Shown here piece after piece: positions 63,385-64,000 of a DNA stretch of 64,000 bases. Under the pieces are notes generated by a model that made no database searches, had not been told where the DNA came from, and saw only the letters and a list, made by a program, of their open reading frames with translations. The position numbers and the translations under genes were made by a program. The stretch comes from Chloroflexus aurantiacus J-10-fl (lineage in GTDB: Bacteria > Chloroflexota > Chloroflexia > Chloroflexales > Chloroflexaceae). Each line of letters begins with the position of its first letter. The first letter of the stretch is position 1. Location of the stretch: the NCBI RefSeq assembly GCF_000018865.1, contig NC_010175.1, forward strand, positions 1,364,001 to 1,428,000. The letters are read 5' to 3'.

Positions 63385-63841
63385 GTGCCACTCCGCTATG
63401 CCTTACTTTATAACACAATGCGTCATTGATGATAGCACAGCAGGGCGGTTGCTGTCAACGGTACGAGAAAGTGGATGCCCGGTGGAATGATCGAACGTGA
63501 CGGTGCCGCATTTGCCCGGTGATAGTCGTAACCAACCAGATCGGCTAACGATACATTGCCACTACCTGAATCACTTATCCCAACCAGCGGATGAAGTAAT
63601 ACAATGTCGGGATGATTCAATAGCAACAGCGCCCAATCTCGATTCCGACAACGAACGACAGTACCAGGCTACATGCGCCGGGCTTCCTGCGAGAGGTTTC
63701 ATACCGCTCTTGATACATTGTACCGATGGTGCAGCAAGACCGAGACGCAACACCTATCGACATAACCGCGAGGGGCATGCTATAATTTGAAAAACAACTG
63801 ACAGTGTAGTCACAACGACGGCCTGACAAAGGAGTTTGGCC
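63385..63841. other. Intergenic region between divergent CocE and CBM48 genes
   Basis: No gene. Right end holds the promoter of the CBM48 gene; otherwise nothing recognised. Confidence 0.5.
63757..63786 (+). promoter_or_regulatory. Promoter of the CBM48 gene
   Basis: TCGACA (63757-63762), 18 bp, TATAAT (63781-63786) with extended TGC before it (63778-63780). Confidence 0.65.
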
Positions 63842-64000
63842 ATGATTGCGAAACAGCCCGGCCCCGCCGGAAAAGTACGAGTGACGTTCTCGCTCCCTGC
63901 CTCATTGTGGGCCGACACAATCTACCTCGTCGGCGACTTTAACGGCTGGAATCCTCACGCTACCCCGCTCCGCGCAACCGAACATGGCTGGATGATTACG
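63842..64000 (+). CDS. Start of a CBM48 (glycogen-binding, isoamylase N-terminal) protein, cut by the right edge
   Basis: 53 codons visible from the ATG, with AAAGGAG 9 bp upstream. The sequence KVRVTFSLPASLWADTIYLV followed by GDFNGWNPHATPLR is the CBM48/AMPK-beta-type glycogen-binding motif. Whether it is a stand-alone small protein or the start of a branching or debranching enzyme cannot be seen. Confidence 0.8.
   Translation, partial: MIAKQPGPAGKVRVTFSLPASLWADTIYLVGDFNGWNPHATPLRATEHGWMIT

Overview
The window looks like chromosomal DNA from a moderately GC-rich, free-living member of the Chloroflexota, most probably Chloroflexus or a close relative. This is inferred from gene style (Pro/Thr-rich 'PTPTPEP' linkers, DUF4388 and DUF4097 proteins, ctaA-type heme A synthase, peptide-transport lipoprotein with AEQP repeats) and not from a database search. 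About 52 protein genes can be supported, two of them cut by the window edges. No rRNA, tRNA, CRISPR array, phage or complete transposase gene was seen.

Layout. 1-1.6 kb: N-terminal part of a lytic-transglycosylase-like lipoprotein. 1.6-3.45 kb: a gene-free repeat block (three 365-bp tandem units, a MITE-like element with target duplication, a 21-bp pyrimidine satellite). 3.45-7.6 kb (minus): glycosyltransferase, coiled-coil protein and MoxR ATPase joined by ATGA overlaps, then a GT2 transferase and a DNA methyltransferase. 7.8-16.3 kb: family 4 uracil-DNA glycosylase, membrane PH-like protein, RNase J, dCTP deaminase, another GT4 transferase, serC with a VOC protein, an FAD oxidoreductase and an SH3b protein. 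16.7-21.2 kb (minus): TetR regulator, MacA-like adaptor, ABC ATPase and MacB-like permease in one operon with a palindromic operator. 21.3-24.2 kb: mostly gene-free repeats around one zinc-ribbon gene. 24.3-30.3 kb: amt, an ECF S component, a 25-bp minisatellite and a four-gene DUF2089/SHOCT/DUF4097 operon. 30.8-39.0 kb: alpha/beta hydrolase, DUF4388, ctaA, an M20 homologue lacking most active-site residues, and a HEAT / PP2C / STAS partner-switch operon.

39.2-60.1 kb is uniformly plus strand: two small membrane proteins, dnaE, a repeat island, a molybdopterin oxidoreductase, a pilin-like/LamG-like fusion, a cluster of DnaA boxes with 21-bp phasing, a GlmU-like acetyltransferase, selA overlapping a mocA-like gene, rpsF-ssb-PPIase (no rpsR), a second membrane PH-like protein, and oppA-oppB-oppC without ATPase genes. 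The right end holds an acyl-CoA dehydrogenase and a CocE-type hydrolase (minus) and the first codons of a CBM48 protein (plus).

The most striking non-genic signal is a family of at least 13 intergenic palindromes sharing outer arms GTAGGGGC/GCCCCTAC but carrying one of four different self-complementary cores, partly nested in a ~450-bp terminal-inverted-repeat element present in two copies, each with its own target-site duplication and one with a matching unoccupied site 4.4 kb away.
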